IMG/VR virus record: IMGVR_UViG_3300021338_000003
Location: 1-64,000 of that record
DNA: 64,000 nucleotides
Source of the DNA: a virus
Direction: 5' to 3' (one strand)
Made by a program: the position numbers and the translations under genes. Shown one piece after another: positions 8,124 to 17,092 of this stretch (positions are counted from its first letter, which is position 1; each line of letters begins with the position of its first letter). The notes beneath the pieces were generated by a model. That model worked only from the letters and a program-made list of their open reading frames with translations. It had not been told where the DNA came from and did no database searches.

Positions 8124-8375
8124 ATGCGTATGGTGGTTTTCTATTTGCTTCTGACTGGCTGTGTTTCCGAAGACACGGCTGTGTCTTATGCTCGGCGAGC
8201 CCACCCCGAGTGCTCCGGTCATGACGCCCTGTCACACCGATGGGCGGAAACCAGCCAGACCGAGGTGTCTATGGTCTGTGGGCCACCTGACCAGCCGGTG
8301 CGCCGTTCCATCACCGTCAAATGTGTGCATGGATTCGGCATTTTCGCCGATACCACCTGTCACGAAAACAACTGA
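8124..8375 (+). CDS. Small secreted lipoprotein, possible outer spanin
   Basis: 83 residues. The N-terminus MRMVVFYLLLTGCVSED is a short lipoprotein signal peptide with lipobox LTGC, so the mature protein would begin at Cys12 and be anchored in a membrane. Four further cysteines lie in the mature part. It has a strong Shine-Dalgarno site (TAGGAGAG) 3 bases before ATG and follows the Fpg gene by 8 bases. A phage lipoprotein of this size could be an outer-membrane spanin or an exclusion lipoprotein, but no spanin partner is adjacent. Confidence 0.65.
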   Translation: MRMVVFYLLLTGCVSEDTAVSYARRAHPECSGHDALSHRWAETSQTEVSMVCGPPDQPVRRSITVKCVHGFGIFADTTCHENN

Positions 8376-8387
8376 GGGAGGTCCCAC

Positions 8388-9254
8388 GTGGCCAAGGTTA
8401 CGCTCAAATCTGCTGCCTATCTCAGGGGTGAGAAGGTGGTGTCCATCTTGGCCGTGTCCGAAGGCCAAATCCAATCCTCGCTCTTCTTCCGGCTGGGTAT
8501 GAAGTGCATGGAGAGAAAGAACGAGGATGGGGATGTTAGGGAGATTTGGTACTATGACCACCCCACCAACATCATGGCCATCCGCAATCTCAAGATGTCT
8601 TGGAAGGCCCAGGGAGTTGACCTCACTCTAGACTTGACCGATGCACTTGGTAATTCCATGGTTGACCTTTTGCATCCACGGGCGGTGAGATTCTATTCCA
8701 AGGAATTTCATCAAAAGATGGGTACTGACCCCATCTGGCAGGCACCCACTGCCGTGGACAAAATGGCAATGGGCCTCATAGCCAAGAAGCATCCACATCT
8801 GGCATCGGCTGCCGTCCTCATCCTCATTGAGGATTATGACCCCGAAAAGAAGGCAGAGCAAATCGCTCGAACAGGAAAGAAGAGCGAGGTTTGGGGATTC
8901 TGCCAGAAGATGAGCAAGACCGAGAAATCTCACACTGGGTTTGATTTCAAGATCACTCTTTGTCACGAGATTTGGCAACGGTTCGATCATGCCCACAAGC
9001 GCTATATGCTGGACCATGAGTTGATGCACTGTGGCCGAACCGAAAAGGGCAGGTGGGTATTGCTGGACCATGACGTTCAGCTCTTCAGCCAAGAGGTAGA
9101 AGAGTACAGCAACGTCATCCCTGCCCTCAATAGAGAAGTTAGCGCTCTATTGTTCAAGAAGAAGAGTGCCGACGCCGAGGGTGATACCAAGAGCGCTGAT
9201 AAGAAGGTACGGAGGCGCAAGAAGAAGCGCAAGCCCAAACCTGAATCCGACTGA
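8388..9254 (+). CDS. Phage metallopeptidase-domain protein (HELMH)
   Basis: 288 residues with GTG start behind GGGAGGT. A zincin motif sits in YMLDHELMHCGRTEKGRWVL (HExxH at about 209-213) followed by LDHDVQLFSQEVEEY. This is the arrangement I associate with the putative phage metallopeptidase domain found in many phages, where a later His/Asp helps bind zinc. The C-terminus is a Lys/Arg tail (KKVRRRKKKRKPKP), suggesting nucleic-acid or surface binding. The substrate is unknown. A short gene and a second, membrane-anchored metalloprotease follow. Confidence 0.6.
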   Translation: MAKVTLKSAAYLRGEKVVSILAVSEGQIQSSLFFRLGMKCMERKNEDGDVREIWYYDHPTNIMAIRNLKMSWKAQGVDLTLDLTDALGNSMVDLLHPRAVRFYSKEFHQKMGTDPIWQAPTAVDKMAMGLIAKKHPHLASAAVLILIEDYDPEKKAEQIARTGKKSEVWGFCQKMSKTEKSHTGFDFKITLCHEIWQRFDHAHKRYMLDHELMHCGRTEKGRWVLLDHDVQLFSQEVEEYSNVIPALNREVSALLFKKKSADAEGDTKSADKKVRRRKKKRKPKPESD

Positions 9255-9271
9255 TGCGGTAGGATTCGGAC

Positions 9272-9463
9272 ATGGCAAACAATCCTGCACTACAGGATAA
9301 GATAGAGTGGGCCCCAGACGATTGGGACTACCACTATGTGCCGTTGACTGATACCCACATCTTCGTTCATGACCTCACCGGACATTCGGTCATCATAAAC
9401 GGAGACTTCGATATAGACGAGATGAAAGAATACCTCAAGGAGTGGTCAAATGCACATTCTTGA
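9272..9463 (+). CDS. Hypothetical protein, 63 aa
   Basis: A small acidic, aromatic-rich protein (DKIEWAPDDWDYHYV) with no recognised family. It lies between the two metalloprotease genes and overlaps the start of the next gene by 14 bases, so the three are probably co-translated. Confidence 0.55.
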   Translation: MANNPALQDKIEWAPDDWDYHYVPLTDTHIFVHDLTGHSVIINGDFDIDEMKEYLKEWSNAHS

Positions 9464-10112
9464 CTGGAGTTGGGGCCCGGACAACAAGCTCGGTCTCGGA
9501 GCAGCCCTGGGTATCGGGATGTTCGTGGGGTCGGTGGTCCTCATCATTTTGAATGAAACCACCGACATCTTCAGAAAGCCCAAACCGCCAGCCTTTCAAG
9601 GTGATTGGATTCCCGACCATCAGAACGCTTGTCATGACTACAAGGAACTCGGACTATTGCAAGAGGCCAAAATCCTCTTCGAGGAGGACCTTTCCTGGCC
9701 GATATGGCCTGACCTCGACGTAGTCACCTGTGACTACGTTCACGGGCCATCTCCTACTGGCACCATCACCTTCAGGTCCTGCAATTCTCTCCGCAGGACC
9801 CGAGATGGGGACGTTATCCCTTGCCCCATGGAGGGGCTCAAAAGGGTCCCTGGAGCTACGTACACCAATGTGGATGCCAACGGCATGGTCCGGTCCATTG
9901 ATGTGTACACCAACTTCAACGAAATCAGTATGTGCAGCCCCGCCCACGAATATGGGCATGCCAGGGGTCTACGAAAGAAGAGGGATGAGGAAGTCCCAGG
10001 CATGTACGTGATCAGCGGACACACCGAGAAGCCTGGTCACCTGATGGGCACACCATGTGGGTTCGGAACCAAGTGGCTGGACCGTGGCCCCGACGGTGAC
10101 TGGCCCTACTAG
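9450..10112 (+). CDS. Membrane-anchored metzincin-like protease
   Basis: 220 residues. One N-terminal transmembrane helix (about 14-35, LGLGAALGIGMFVGSVVLII) is followed by a cysteine-containing domain. The catalytic signature is HEYGHARGL (about 167-175), then after a 20-residue insertion SGHTEKPGHLMG, giving HExxHxxG plus a later His and a Met as in metzincins such as matrixins. With the helix in, tail out, it would work in the periplasm or outside. Shine-Dalgarno AGGAGTGG lies 4 bases before ATG. The stop overlaps by 4 bases the end of the convergent gene. The substrate is unknown; surface-protein processing or host envelope attack are possible. Confidence 0.6.
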   Translation: MHILDWSWGPDNKLGLGAALGIGMFVGSVVLIILNETTDIFRKPKPPAFQGDWIPDHQNACHDYKELGLLQEAKILFEEDLSWPIWPDLDVVTCDYVHGPSPTGTITFRSCNSLRRTRDGDVIPCPMEGLKRVPGATYTNVDANGMVRSIDVYTNFNEISMCSPAHEYGHARGLRKKRDEEVPGMYVISGHTEKPGHLMGTPCGFGTKWLDRGPDGDWPY

Positions 10113-10534
10113 AGAAACTCGTGGTCTATGGCCCTATCCAGTTCGACCCCGCGGACAAAATCGTTCCATGGGTCCGTGGCTTCGACGAAATCGCAACGTC
10201 GATTGCCATCATGGGTCAGAGCACAATCCACTACCCGCCAAACGGGCACATTATCTGTGCCCCTTTTCATAACCCAACCAGTAGCAATCGGAAAATATTG
10301 CTGGTCTGTGAAAAGGTCTCCAGCATCAGCATGCATGAATTGAGAAGCATCGCCGGCCAGGAACCCACGGTCAGCATACAGAACCCACCGGATAACCTCA
10401 CACTCTCGAAGCATATCAGGTAGGCTGGGGTTTATCCATACCTCAATCTCAGGAGGAACATAGTTGTGAGCCCGAGTCGCACGCCAAGTGGGTCTGCACT
10501 TCCGAATAATGGGCTCTGGGTAAGAATGTTTCAC
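10109..10534 (-). CDS. Hypothetical protein, 141 aa
   Basis: The start is taken as the GTG at 10534, which overlaps the stop of the upstream gene in a GTGA junction and gives V/M-KHSYPEP; a longer frame would overlap that gene by 78 bases. It has an aromatic-rich N-terminus and a segment RWVLYADRGFLAGDASQF. No family is recognised. It is the third gene in a three-gene minus-strand string (11611 to 10109). Confidence 0.55.
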   Translation of the reverse strand: MKHSYPEPIIRKCRPTWRATRAHNYVPPEIEVWINPSLPDMLRECEVIRWVLYADRGFLAGDASQFMHADAGDLFTDQQYFPIATGWVMKRGTDNVPVWRVVDCALTHDGNRRCDFVEATDPWNDFVRGVELDRAIDHEFL

Positions 10535-11064
10535 TTCAGCGCCCCCTGCACGTCTTCCAGGGTCAGGATTGCATTGTCCGGCCCCATGGACTTGAGCTTG
10601 GACTCCCATAGGTCCCGGAGCGTTTTTGGGTCTACATCAACAGCCAGACTGGCTGCCTCCTCGGTGGAGTAGGCACCCAATACCCACGCGTGGTCACAGG
10701 CAACGAGAAAGTGACCGTTCAGCGGGTGAATGGTTACGTCTGGAACGTAACCCTCATCTTCATCCTCGATGCCCGGTGTTGTAGCGGACTTGACCACTTT
10801 GTGATAGAGGGCAGCCACCAAAGTCTCCGTCATCTCTGCGATCGGAGTCATGGGCCTGTTTGTGTTCTGGTATTGAAGGACGTACCGGACCCCCGCCTCT
10901 TCACTAACAGTACGGACCAGCCAGAACACCGATTCAACTTCGTCATTCCACCCACATACCAACACCTGGTCATCAGGACCAGGGGCGTCGACATACACGG
11001 TTATGTCATTCCAAGGGGTTTTGACGAGCCGATCCAGAAGTTCGTCTTGCAATTGCTTGTTCAT
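10531..11064 (-). CDS. Hypothetical protein, 177 aa
   Basis: A soluble, acidic protein with alternating beta and helix (PWNDITVYVDAPG; VFWLVRTVSEEAG; AEMTETLVAALYHKVV). No motif is recognised. It is coupled to its neighbours: the stop overlaps the next start in GTGA, and the gap to the upstream gene is 7 bases. Confidence 0.6.
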   Translation of the reverse strand: MNKQLQDELLDRLVKTPWNDITVYVDAPGPDDQVLVCGWNDEVESVFWLVRTVSEEAGVRYVLQYQNTNRPMTPIAEMTETLVAALYHKVVKSATTPGIEDEDEGYVPDVTIHPLNGHFLVACDHAWVLGAYSTEEAASLAVDVDPKTLRDLWESKLKSMGPDNAILTLEDVQGALK

Positions 11065-11071
11065 TTGTACC

Positions 11072-11611
11072 TCAGTGCATCGGCCCGCTGTTGACCATGA
11101 CGAACCAGTCAGGTTTCTGGATTACCCCGGTTTCAACCAACCACGACAGGTGGTCAGCCAGTGGCACCCCTGTGGCCTTGGCTTGAAGCCGGTACAACTC
11201 CATTTGGTCGAAGGGGACCATGACGAACTCCCCTCTATGGACCATGGCTACCATCTTAGCCAGAGACATACAATCATCCTCGGTGAAAGTTGCCTCAATA
11301 TGAACCTTCACCAACCGGGACCATTCATCCCGGAGGTCCACGGGCGGGGTCCACCAAGAATGGAGAATCCACCTCAGGGCGATACCATACCCCTCCCAGG
11401 TAGAGAGGTCCATGACCAAGGTGTCAGCCGGTGTTTTGTACGAATAGTCCTCACCGAGCGGGAAGTAGAGAGGATCCTCAGTGACAGCCCTATCCCAAGG
11501 GAGGTGCACAATACCACGAGTAGGGTGCTCTGTACACATGTGAATCACATGTTGACCATGGGAGAACACAAGACCCCGAGGGAGTTCGTATGCCCAATCG
11601 GGAATTCTCAT
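11072..11611 (-). CDS. Hypothetical protein, 179 aa
   Basis: Trp/His-rich soluble protein (GIALRWILHSWWTPPV; EDDCMSLAKMVAMVHRGE). Its ATG overlaps the stop of the SbcC-like gene (ATGA), so it is translated with it. No family is recognised. Confidence 0.6.
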   Translation of the reverse strand: MRIPDWAYELPRGLVFSHGQHVIHMCTEHPTRGIVHLPWDRAVTEDPLYFPLGEDYSYKTPADTLVMDLSTWEGYGIALRWILHSWWTPPVDLRDEWSRLVKVHIEATFTEDDCMSLAKMVAMVHRGEFVMVPFDQMELYRLQAKATGVPLADHLSWLVETGVIQKPDWFVMVNSGPMH

Positions 11612-13677
11612 CTCTTCCTCCTCTTGATTTGGCTGAAGACTTCAGGTCTGCTGACGGTATACTCGCGGTCAAAACCCTCAAACGACTTGATAGCCGGAGT
11701 GTGGGTGATGGCGAAGATGGTCTCGTATTCACTCTTAAGATCGGCCAGGACCTCAACCAGCTCCTCTGGACGGTCGAGACCACCATCGAATTCATCAAGG
11801 AACAGGAGGTTGGTCTTAACCCGCCGAATGTCCCGCTCAGTGAGAAGAAGAGCAATAGACAGCCGCTTTTTCTCACCCTTACTCAACACCCGGACATCAC
11901 TGTTAACACCTTCCACCTTGTCGTGGCACATGAACGCCGTCTTCTTCTCGTTGTCCACTAGGCTGAAAGTATACCGAGGTAGAAGAGTATTGGCATAATG
12001 GTCGAGGTGCTCGGCAATCAATGCCAGAATCTCTCGTACCCGGTCCCGGCGAAGACCTTGTCGACCGAAAGCAGATACCAAGCCCTCGAAGATTTCCAGT
12101 TCTTCGGCTATGGGCTTACCCTTCTCCACCAAGCCTTCAACACGTTCAATGGATTCCTTAATACGGGCTTCCTTCTGGATGTGAGCCCTGACCTTTTCTA
12201 CCTCCTCAGTCAGCACTCGCTCCTTCCGTCTGCATTTCTCCAAGCGGGCCTTCCACTGCTTCAGTTCTACTTGGGTTTTGCGTGGGTCACCCTTGGCCAG
12301 CCCTTGGAGTTTCTTTTCTTGTTCGGCATTCTTCTTGGCCCGCACAATCCGATTGTGGAGAGCAGTGTCCTTCTCATACAGGACATCCTTTTCTCTCTCT
12401 AGTCTCTCTAGAACCCCCGGTGGTCTTGAAGGAAGGGCAGCCTTGGCCTCCCGAACCACCTCACGAAGCCCTCTGGCTTCATCAAAGACCTCAAGGATGT
12501 CTTCCAAGGTCTCAATCTTCTTCTGATATATCCGAGAGCGCTTCGTAAGAATAGCCAGTCTGGATTCGTAATTCCCCTGGTGGATATGGTCCAATCCCTG
12601 TTCGCAAGTGGGGCATGTGTCCTGCCCCTCAAGCCGTTCCATCAAAGAAATCTCTGCTTCAACCTCGGCGAGATTTTTCCGAGTGACCTTGACCCTTGCC
12701 CGGCATTTCTTTTCGTCATGGCTACTAACCTCTGACAATGCTTCTTTCAGGTCAACAACCGCTTTCTCATGGCGTTTTTTGTGGGCATAATAGGAGTCAT
12801 GGATGTCAAGCTTGTCATCGATTTGGTCCATCTTATCCCGAATCTTGGTTTGACGAGCCCGAAGAACCTCAAGGGACTCCTTCTCCTTTCCCTGCGCTAG
12901 AGTCATTTGAATGTTCTGCCTGGTCCTCTGCTCGGCCAAGAGTTTAACCAAATTGACGACCAAACGGTCAGCTTTGTCAACCTTTTTCCTGACGGCATCT
13001 CTGGCGGATTTCTTCCTCTTCAACTCGGAGTAATCGACTGGCTTGAGATTGCGGAGGTCTTCACGAAGAAGCTTCAACCGAACTTCATTTTCTTTGTGTT
13101 CCTCCATCAAACCCCGAATAGCCTTGAGCCTCTTTTGGGCCGCATCGTGATACTCCCCATACTCAAGGTCAAAAGTTTGGGATACGTAATCAGTCCGGCT
13201 GGCATCCGTCCCATCAATGAGAGGGTGAATTGACTCCGACCCCAAAGACACCACAGCCCGGAACTCGGCATAGGACATACCCAAAAGGTCGGATGCCATT
13301 TTCTGGGCCTGCACCGGCTTCTTAACCGGCGTGATGGGCTCCTCTTCTTCCCCCCTCCAGATTCGAATGCCCGTAGGCTCCCCTGGCACCTTTCGGCAGC
13401 ACATAACCACATATGGGACCCACTCGTCGCCCTCCTGGCGCTCAAGCTCCACCATACCCATGAAGTCTTTGCCGACGGTCCTAGAAATGACGTCGTTGTT
13501 CTTCCCGGATTTCTCACTCTGATTGTAGAAAATCAGCGATAGAAGCTCGGGGATGTTGGACTTCCCGGTTCCATTCTTTCCCTGAACCAGGACAAGACCT
13601 CGGTTCTCCAACCGCAGGAACAGCTCCTTCCAAGTGAGCCCATGGCGAACCTTCAAGCTCTTCAGACGAATTTGCAA
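11608..13677 (-). CDS. sbcC: SbcC/Rad50/gp46-type recombination ATPase
   Basis: 689 residues with the full Rad50 plan. Walker A GKNGTGKS is at 33-40. Two long coiled coils flank a zinc hook CPTC (C355, C358). The ABC signature LSKGEKKRLS is near 605, Walker B LLFLDEFDGGLD near 630, and the switch His is in ITHTP. These proteins partner an SbcD/Mre11/gp47 nuclease to process DNA ends; that partner is not visible in the window. The start is TTG behind AAGGA, 3 bases past the upstream stop, and gives MQIRLKSLKV, a typical Rad50 beginning. It is one residue block shorter than E. coli SbcC (about 1050) and close to T4 gp46 (about 560). Confidence 0.92.
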   Translation of the reverse strand: MQIRLKSLKVRHGLTWKELFLRLENRGLVLVQGKNGTGKSNIPELLSLIFYNQSEKSGKNNDVISRTVGKDFMGMVELERQEGDEWVPYVVMCCRKVPGEPTGIRIWRGEEEEPITPVKKPVQAQKMASDLLGMSYAEFRAVVSLGSESIHPLIDGTDASRTDYVSQTFDLEYGEYHDAAQKRLKAIRGLMEEHKENEVRLKLLREDLRNLKPVDYSELKRKKSARDAVRKKVDKADRLVVNLVKLLAEQRTRQNIQMTLAQGKEKESLEVLRARQTKIRDKMDQIDDKLDIHDSYYAHKKRHEKAVVDLKEALSEVSSHDEKKCRARVKVTRKNLAEVEAEISLMERLEGQDTCPTCEQGLDHIHQGNYESRLAILTKRSRIYQKKIETLEDILEVFDEARGLREVVREAKAALPSRPPGVLERLEREKDVLYEKDTALHNRIVRAKKNAEQEKKLQGLAKGDPRKTQVELKQWKARLEKCRRKERVLTEEVEKVRAHIQKEARIKESIERVEGLVEKGKPIAEELEIFEGLVSAFGRQGLRRDRVREILALIAEHLDHYANTLLPRYTFSLVDNEKKTAFMCHDKVEGVNSDVRVLSKGEKKRLSIALLLTERDIRRVKTNLLFLDEFDGGLDRPEELVEVLADLKSEYETIFAITHTPAIKSFEGFDREYTVSRPEVFSQIKRRKR

Positions 13678-13680
13678 GGT

Positions 13681-13932
13681 TCAGTCCTTGTAGTCAGTGG
13701 GCAGCGGGCCATCAGAGGGAAAGTCTTCACCCGGAAAGCTCTCCGGACCGGCAGGCTCCAGAACATCCCTAATAATTTCAGACAGTGTCTCGGCCACTTC
13801 CAGGGGCGGTTCCTGAAGTTCTGCATCGAACGCGACCGAGGGTACAACATCCATCAAGCAACACCCGCCGGCTGAACAACCTCGGGGGTTGCAACAATCG
13901 GTACCTGTCTTCGCACAAGTGAAAGACACCAC
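13681..13932 (-). CDS. Small Cys-rich N-terminus, acidic C-terminus protein
   Basis: 83 residues. The N-terminal 28 residues hold six cysteines (TCAKTGTDCCNPRGCSAGGCC), then an acidic tail (LSEIIRDVLEPAG; PGEDFPSDG). The GTG start shares its G with the TAG stop of the clamp-loader gene; a second GTG follows directly. No family is recognised; a metal site or disulfide cluster is possible. Confidence 0.5.
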   Translation of the reverse strand: MVSFTCAKTGTDCCNPRGCSAGGCCLMDVVPSVAFDAELQEPPLEVAETLSEIIRDVLEPAGPESFPGEDFPSDGPLPTDYKD

Positions 13933-15062
13933 TACTCCCCATGCAGGCGATTGACAGCATAGGAAGCGAAGGACACCAACTCCAAAGTGCTATCCCCCGT
14001 GAAGTCCTTGGCTCGCTGTAGAGTAGCATCCAAAAGCATGCCAGTGTGGCCCACATGCGTCGTGTTGCACCGAACGTTCTTAACCTTCTTGGTCCACCAA
14101 GCATGGGACTTCGGCACCAGGTCGGGTGCGTGCAACGACACTACCCAGTGGGACCAGTGGCGGACTACAAACCCCAAGAAGATGGAGGCTGGGACGTCCA
14201 CTGCATATGCCGCGGCATACGCACCCTCAAGATTGCCCCGGATAATGGCCTCGGTGTACTTCATGGAAGCCTGATAGGGATTCGCCGCCTCGTTGGAATC
14301 CATGATGCCCAACATCATGTTCTCGATGTCATCAGAGGACAAAGAGCCCTTGCTGGTCACCAAAGCCATCACCTTGTCCAGCATGCCAATGGCATTGCGC
14401 GGATGACCATCGGAAATCTCGGCGATGCGAATCAGGACCTTCTTAGGGACCTTAACCCTTTCCCTTTTGCATATGGCATACAACCTTTTGGCCAGGGTCT
14501 CGGCCTCTACTCTGCGGAACGTGAGGTGACCGGCTGAACATCGACCAACAATCGCCTTCTTAAGCTTACCCGGGTCCGTGGTGCAGAAGATCCATATAGT
14601 GTTGGGCGGAGGATTCTCAATGGGAATCAGCAAAGCTTCCTGTCCCTCCTTGATGATGCCCTGGGGCTCGTCAAGAAGAAACACCCTTTTGTGACCTCTC
14701 ATGGGGGCATACTTCGATTTGCGGATCAGACTCCGCATATTATCAAGCTTCCGATGATTTGAGGCATTAACCTCTAGGTGAGAGGGGTGATCCGGGGGGT
14801 CCTGTAGCATCCCAAGGCATGATTCACACTCCCCACAAGGATCGATACCATCAGGGGACTTGCAATTGACTCGCATCGAGATCCAACGAGCCATGGACGT
14901 CTTGCCACACCCTGTTGGACCCTCCAGCAGCCAGGCATGCGGCATCTTATCAACACCCCGCTCCACGATGCCCCGGACCATATCAATGGTCGCCTCATTG
15001 CCTGCGAACTCGCGCAGCTTGCGGGGCCTACTGGTGTGGGTCAGGTTATCCAACTGGGACAT
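13932..15062 (-). CDS. dnaX: DnaX-like AAA+ clamp-loader ATPase
   Basis: 376 residues from an ATG behind AACGGAGGTTGT; upstream in-frame codons are open but lack this signal. It loads the sliding clamp on DNA (candidate clamp at 50533). Features are FAGNEATIDMVRGIVERG, Walker A GPTGCGKTS (about 48-56), a DnaX-type zinc cluster CKS...CGECESC (about 80-95), Walker B VFLLDEPQ, sensor 1 IFCTTDP, the arginine-finger region VGRCSAGHLTF, and sensor 2 ISDGHPRNAIGMLDK. The C-terminal collar region (about 270-376) is divergent. Walker B reads DEP rather than DEAH/DEVH. Confidence 0.9.
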   Translation of the reverse strand: MSQLDNLTHTSRPRKLREFAGNEATIDMVRGIVERGVDKMPHAWLLEGPTGCGKTSMARWISMRVNCKSPDGIDPCGECESCLGMLQDPPDHPSHLEVNASNHRKLDNMRSLIRKSKYAPMRGHKRVFLLDEPQGIIKEGQEALLIPIENPPPNTIWIFCTTDPGKLKKAIVGRCSAGHLTFRRVEAETLAKRLYAICKRERVKVPKKVLIRIAEISDGHPRNAIGMLDKVMALVTSKGSLSSDDIENMMLGIMDSNEAANPYQASMKYTEAIIRGNLEGAYAAAYAVDVPASIFLGFVVRHWSHWVVSLHAPDLVPKSHAWWTKKVKNVRCNTTHVGHTGMLLDATLQRAKDFTGDSTLELVSFASYAVNRLHGE

Positions 15063-15117
15063 ACAACCTCCGTTGACAGCGTTTAAATCGTTGTTATCCG
15101 TTACTGTGAGGTTTTCT

Positions 15118-15987
15118 ATGTCTGAAATGCCCAAGAGGCGTATTCTAGGTCTGGCGTTCATCAGCCCCGCTATGGCTATCGTCATGGCAATGGCGGATCA
15201 CCGCCTGAATGCCATGCTCGTCAATGACGACACCTCCGTGTCTGACGTACGAGAGTTCATCAAGGCCCAGCGTTCCGGAATGAAAAGAGAGAAGACCCTG
15301 GTGGTATCCGGAATCCGGAACCTCAGGAAGCTTGGCCCTAAGCCCCAGCTCGTCCACGTCGTGGTGTGCGATATCCCAGCTATCTTGGGCGAACTCCCCG
15401 AGGTGAAGGTAGGTGACGGTCGTCTGGTGGATGGGAGGTGGAAGCTCGAAAGTCTCACTCCGGCGGAACTTGTCAATCGTATCCGTTGGTCCAAGTATTC
15501 GGTGACTATCCACCCCAAAAAGGTAGCCGCTATCCGGGCATCTCACATCCGAGTTCTGCCTGACCACTCCAAAAAGTTCGACCCTCTGGCCGCTCTCGAC
15601 GAGATTCTGTCCGACCTGAAGGAGGACTTCCGCCCCGATTTCGAGAGCGGTATGTACAAATTCCTTGGTGGTTTCTCAAAGCGCCGGGACTTCACTTCCC
15701 TTCGGGTTAAGGCCGCAGCACGGTTCACAGGACCAGATAGCACTGAAGCGTTGCAGCAATTCAAGAAGAAGTGCTCAACGCTTCAGAAATGGATTGAGGA
15801 CCCAGAAAAGGGTCGGTCGGTTACGGCTGCCTACCAAATTTGCTGCCGCAAACCATCCATCAAGGTAGTGGCCGCGGCAGAAAGGACAAACGCCAGTCTT
15901 GAGGTGCTGACCCGCCTCATCCGGGCAATCCCTCCTAGTAAGAAGGTCGATTTTCCCGGCTACAAGGCAGACCTCAAGAAGGTTTGA
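15118..15987 (+). CDS. Hypothetical protein, possible clamp-loader accessory
   Basis: 289 residues from the ATG behind GTGAGG, divergent from the DnaX-like gene across 55 bases. The N-terminus LGLAFISPAMAIVMAMADHRL starts an alpha/beta domain with TLVVSGIRNLRKLG, LVHVVVCDIPAIL and YSVTIHPKKVAAI. The C-terminal half is helical and basic (SKRRDFTSLRVKAAARF). The layout could fit a delta-type clamp-loader subunit, but I see no decisive motif. The perfect hexamer TTGACA at 15073 lies between the two genes with a poor -10. Confidence 0.5.
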   Translation: MSEMPKRRILGLAFISPAMAIVMAMADHRLNAMLVNDDTSVSDVREFIKAQRSGMKREKTLVVSGIRNLRKLGPKPQLVHVVVCDIPAILGELPEVKVGDGRLVDGRWKLESLTPAELVNRIRWSKYSVTIHPKKVAAIRASHIRVLPDHSKKFDPLAALDEILSDLKEDFRPDFESGMYKFLGGFSKRRDFTSLRVKAAARFTGPDSTEALQQFKKKCSTLQKWIEDPEKGRSVTAAYQICCRKPSIKVVAAAERTNASLEVLTRLIRAIPPSKKVDFPGYKADLKKV

Positions 15988-15990
15988 CCT

Positions 15991-16401
15991 CTATCCCGGG
16001 CGGGCAATCAACCCACTGTCGGGTTGAACCCACCCATGCTTCTCATCGTTCCACTCAAGACTCAGTTCACCCCGTGTGCGAGACTCGACCTTGAGCTTGC
16101 GATTGGTCTTGCTGACGTCTAGAACGTGGACCCGAAGGCGAATACGTCTCCCTTCAAAAACACCCTGAAGAAGTAGAGAGTCTGGTGGCTTTGGAACCCC
16201 CTTCGTCTCTTGCTTGCCATACACAGTGCCCAAGTTGCCTTGCCACCTGGCGATCTTGCCTTCCTCTACCAAAGCCTCAAGATGTTTGAGGGCAGTAGGA
16301 GTAGAACACTCTGCCTTGCGGGCGACAACAGTTGTACCACCAGACTCTTCGAGCACGGCAGATAGAACACGGTTACGAATATCAGGATTGAAAGAAGCCA
16401 T
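15991..16401 (-). CDS. Winged-helix DNA-binding protein
   Basis: 136 residues from ATG behind GTGGAGAA; a GTG 8 codons upstream is also open. A winged helix-turn-helix is visible at about 8-60: RVLSAVLEESGGTTVVARKA, then TALKHLEALVEEGKIARWQG and NLGTVYG. This spacing of helix, recognition helix and wing is typical of small transcription factors. The rest (HVLDVSKTNRKLKVESRTRG) is beta-rich. It is probably a phage regulator; the target is unknown. Convergent with the gene ending at 15987. Confidence 0.55.
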   Translation of the reverse strand: MASFNPDIRNRVLSAVLEESGGTTVVARKAECSTPTALKHLEALVEEGKIARWQGNLGTVYGKQETKGVPKPPDSLLLQGVFEGRRIRLRVHVLDVSKTNRKLKVESRTRGELSLEWNDEKHGWVQPDSGLIARPG

Positions 16402-16429
16402 TTCTCCACTCTCTTCAGGTCCCACTTCC

Positions 16430-17092
16430 TTACTCCTCCACGTCCAGCTCGGTAGTCAATGACCCACCGCTCCCCAGACCAGCCCAATCCATACCCAGAA
16501 TGTCCGGGCACTCATGGTCGCAAAGCTCATGAACAAGCTTTGCAAGGTCCTCCAGGGGGCCATGGAAGTTGAACTTGTAGAAGTTTCCCTTGGTACAATC
16601 GGGAGCGACTGCGGAAGCTCCAGGTTCGACCTCAATCTCAAGGGGTTCTTCTCCACCTGGGACACGGAAGGATGCGAAGTACACGTTCCTCCCAGCCTCT
16701 TGGCGGCGAATGTGGCGTCGAGCTTCATCGATGGCCTTCACCACCCCCTCGTCATCGAGGCTGGCCAGGACCCACACCTTGGACCCCATATACATATACT
16801 TCGACGCATCCACAGAAAGGTCGTCGGTGACAATCCACGACTTGGGCGGTTCTGCCTCCTCCAAAGCAGCCCTCTTCATATCCCGGGCACGTTGCACCAG
16901 GGCCTTGATCCTGTCGGAGGACACCCTGTAGAATCCATCACACACCTTCTCGGCGTCGCGCCCGGCCAGGCGATAGAGCCTGGCCAAAGTGGACCCAGGA
17001 AACGTAGCCCTCGGAGCCTCACTATGATTCGAACAATACTCTAGAAAGAAGTCATCAGTCCAGGTACTCATGTCAGTGGAATCGAAATTCAT
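16430..17092 (-). CDS. Hypothetical protein, 220 aa
   Basis: An acidic alpha/beta protein; motifs such as FRVPGGEEPLEIEVEPG and YKFNFHGPLEDLAKLVHEL do not match a family I know. The ATG overlaps the stop of the DUF2786-like gene (ATGA) behind GGGAGGTG, so the two are coupled under the promoter at 17856-17884. Confidence 0.6.
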   Translation of the reverse strand: MNFDSTDMSTWTDDFFLEYCSNHSEAPRATFPGSTLARLYRLAGRDAEKVCDGFYRVSSDRIKALVQRARDMKRAALEEAEPPKSWIVTDDLSVDASKYMYMGSKVWVLASLDDEGVVKAIDEARRHIRRQEAGRNVYFASFRVPGGEEPLEIEVEPGASAVAPDCTKGNFYKFNFHGPLEDLAKLVHELCDHECPDILGMDWAGLGSGGSLTTELDVEE

